Below are positions 14,327 to 15,182 of a DNA stretch of 15,182 nt, piece by piece. The stretch comes from Micavibrio_C sp964577255 (GTDB lineage: Bacteria; Pseudomonadota; Alphaproteobacteria; Micavibrionales; Micavibrionaceae), in assembly GCA_964577255.1 (NCBI GenBank), contig CAZNYM010000045.1:1-15182 (forward strand). The letters are read 5' to 3'. Position numbers and translations under genes: made by a program. Within the stretch, counting starts at the first letter, position 1. Each line of letters begins with the position of its first letter. Below the pieces are notes generated by a model. It made no database searches, was not told the DNA's origin, and saw only the letters and a program-made list of their open reading frames with translations.

Positions 14327-14355
14327 GTTATATTTTATATTATGAAAATAATCAA
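14327..14355 (-). promoter_or_regulatory. Promoter giving a leaderless mRNA
   Basis: On the minus strand, TTGATT (14355-14350), 17 bases, then TATAAC (14332-14327). The ATG begins at 14320, six bases after the -10, so transcription should begin at or next to the start codon. Confidence 0.6.
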
Positions 14356-14366
14356 TTAAATACTCC

Positions 14367-14390
14367 AAAGAAAAAGCCCGCTGCGCGGGC
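14367..14390 (-). terminator. Minus-strand intrinsic terminator with no gene to end
   Basis: GCCCGC (14376-14381) pairs with GCGGGC (14385-14390) around loop TGC. Read on the minus strand, it is followed by TTTTTCTTT (14375-14367). It lies upstream of the promoter of the leftward gene, so it must end another leftward RNA started in 14391-14690, or insulate against antisense transcription from the carB side. On the plus strand the following bases (CTTCGTTT) make a poorer terminator. Confidence 0.6.
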
Positions 14391-14685
14391 CTTCGTTTAC
14401 AAGCCAAATTTTTATTTTTTCACCCTTTTTGGACGCCGTTTGTCCAGTCACACAATGCCAGATATGGCTGATCTAACTTGTGTTTTTCTTTAGTTAAGTA
14501 ATGGAATTAGCTAATTAGTATCTTGGAAAATTGGCGAAATCAAGGACTTTTTCGTTAACGAAGCCGCCCGCGTTTGCTGTTACGCAAAAAATTGCACTGA
14601 AAAGCCGGGGAAATTCGACGCTTCTGCCGGAAACCCCTTGCGGGATGCGTCCCCCTCCTCTACTAACTCGCTTTCAGTATGCATC
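14391..14685. other. AT-rich region upstream of carB
   Basis: I see no protein gene here. It holds TGGAC/GTCCA (14430-14445 region), a perfect 12-bp palindrome TTCGTTAACGAA (14551-14562), and GC-rich possible leader stems (14603-14655). A weak promoter candidate TTGGCG (14531-14536)-17-GTTAAC (14554-14559) overlaps the palindrome. A short leftward RNA ending at 14367 is possible. Confidence 0.35.
14551..14562. promoter_or_regulatory. 12-bp palindrome upstream of carB
   Basis: TTCGTTAACGAA is a perfect palindrome 124 bases before the carB start. It could be an operator, and it covers a weak candidate -10 (GTTAAC). No regulator can be named. Confidence 0.3.
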
Positions 14686-15182
14686 ATGCCCAAACGTACT
14701 GATATCAAATCCATCTGCATAATCGGCGCCGGCCCCATCGTCATCGGACAGGCCTGCGAGTTCGACTATTCCGGTACTCAAGCCTGCAAAGCGCTGAAAG
14801 AGGAAGGCTACCGCGTCATCCTCGTCAATTCCAATCCCGCCACGATCATGACCGATCCCGGCTTCGCCGATGCCACTTATGTCGAGCCGATCACCCCCGC
14901 CGTCGTCGCGAAAATTCTGGAGAAGGAACGGCCCGACGCCCTGCTGCCCACCATGGGCGGACAGACGGCGCTCAACACCGCCATGGCCCTGCACAAGGAC
15001 GGCGTGCTCGAGAAACTGGGAATCGAGCTGATCGGCGCGCGCGCCGATGTGATCGACCGCGCCGAGGATCGCCTTAAGTTCCGCGACGTAATGGATCAAC
15101 TCGGACTTGAGAGTCCGAAAAGCCAATTGGTACGCAACCCACAGGAAGCGCAGGAGGCCCTGGCCGCCGTCGGCCTGCCCGC
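14686..15182 (+). CDS. carB: Carbamoyl-phosphate synthase large subunit, 3'-truncated by the window edge
   Basis: CarB makes carbamoyl phosphate from bicarbonate, ammonia delivered by CarA, and two ATP; it feeds pyrimidine and arginine synthesis. Only the first 165 residues are here (full length about 1,070-1,100). MPKRTDIKSICIIGAGPIVIGQ is the classic N-terminus, followed by ACEFDYSGTQACKALKEEGYRVILVNSNPATIMTDPGFADATYVEPI and LLPTMGGQTALNTAMAL, which form the pre-ATP-grasp domain. The ATG at 14686 has no Shine-Dalgarno (CTTTCAGTATGCATC upstream), which is odd. carA is not immediately upstream; the nearest gene is divergent. The reading frame is open to the window end, and identification is secure. 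Confidence 0.97.
   Translation, partial: MPKRTDIKSICIIGAGPIVIGQACEFDYSGTQACKALKEEGYRVILVNSNPATIMTDPGFADATYVEPITPAVVAKILEKERPDALLPTMGGQTALNTAMALHKDGVLEKLGIELIGARADVIDRAEDRLKFRDVMDQLGLESPKSQLVRNPQEAQEALAAVGLP

Noticed and set aside
14321..14407. 29-codon N-terminal extension of the leftward EreA/ChaN-like gene
   Set aside because: It would start at TTG 14407 and run across the terminator hairpin and the -35/-10 boxes, so it is not expected on the mRNA.
1..15182. CRISPR array, insertion sequence, tRNA or rRNA gene
   Set aside because: No regularly spaced repeats, transposase motifs or tRNA-like cloverleaf were seen in any gap.

Overview
The window (15.2 kb, mostly GC-rich) looks like chromosomal DNA of an alphaproteobacterium. 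This rests on gene order and protein families: a ubiquinol-cytochrome c chaperone next to yceD, rpmF, plsX and fabH; a BamE-like lipoprotein divergent from the chaperone; an rph-rdgB-hemW string divergent from hrcA; and trxB followed by a LysR regulator. No species can be named. Stops are TAA, TGA and TAG. TAG ends trxB, bamE and yceD, so it is a real stop codon here.

Layout. 1-1764 (+): the 3' part of trxB and a LysR-type regulator. 1765-2216: an AT-rich gap holding a strongly folded RNA with a good intrinsic terminator (ncRNA candidate). 2217-3869 (+): a patatin-like phospholipase gene cut by one in-frame amber codon, probably a pseudogene. 3866-7446 (-): a housekeeping operon in the order cytochrome bc1 chaperone, yceD, rpmF, plsX, fabH, linking ribosome and respiratory-complex assembly to phospholipid and fatty acid initiation. 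7558-8010 (+): a BamE-like outer-membrane lipoprotein. 8015-10520 (-): rph, rdgB and hemW, coupled by ATGA overlaps. 10616-13285 (+): hrcA, an unknown exported protein and grpE, a heat-shock cluster with an unfamiliar gene in the middle. 13304-14320 (-): a lower-GC gene with an EreA/ChaN/TraB-like GE-N-H...G-x-A-H pattern and a promoter implying a leaderless mRNA. 14321-14685: AT-rich divergent region. 14686 to the end (+): the 5' part of carB.

The core genes are ordinary. The accessory interest lies in four places: the ncRNA candidate beside the amber-split patatin, the exported protein inside the hrcA-grpE cluster, the probably acquired leaderless gene before carB, and the back-to-back hrcA/rph promoters that share a -35 box. 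I found no complete defence system, CRISPR array, insertion sequence, tRNA or rRNA.
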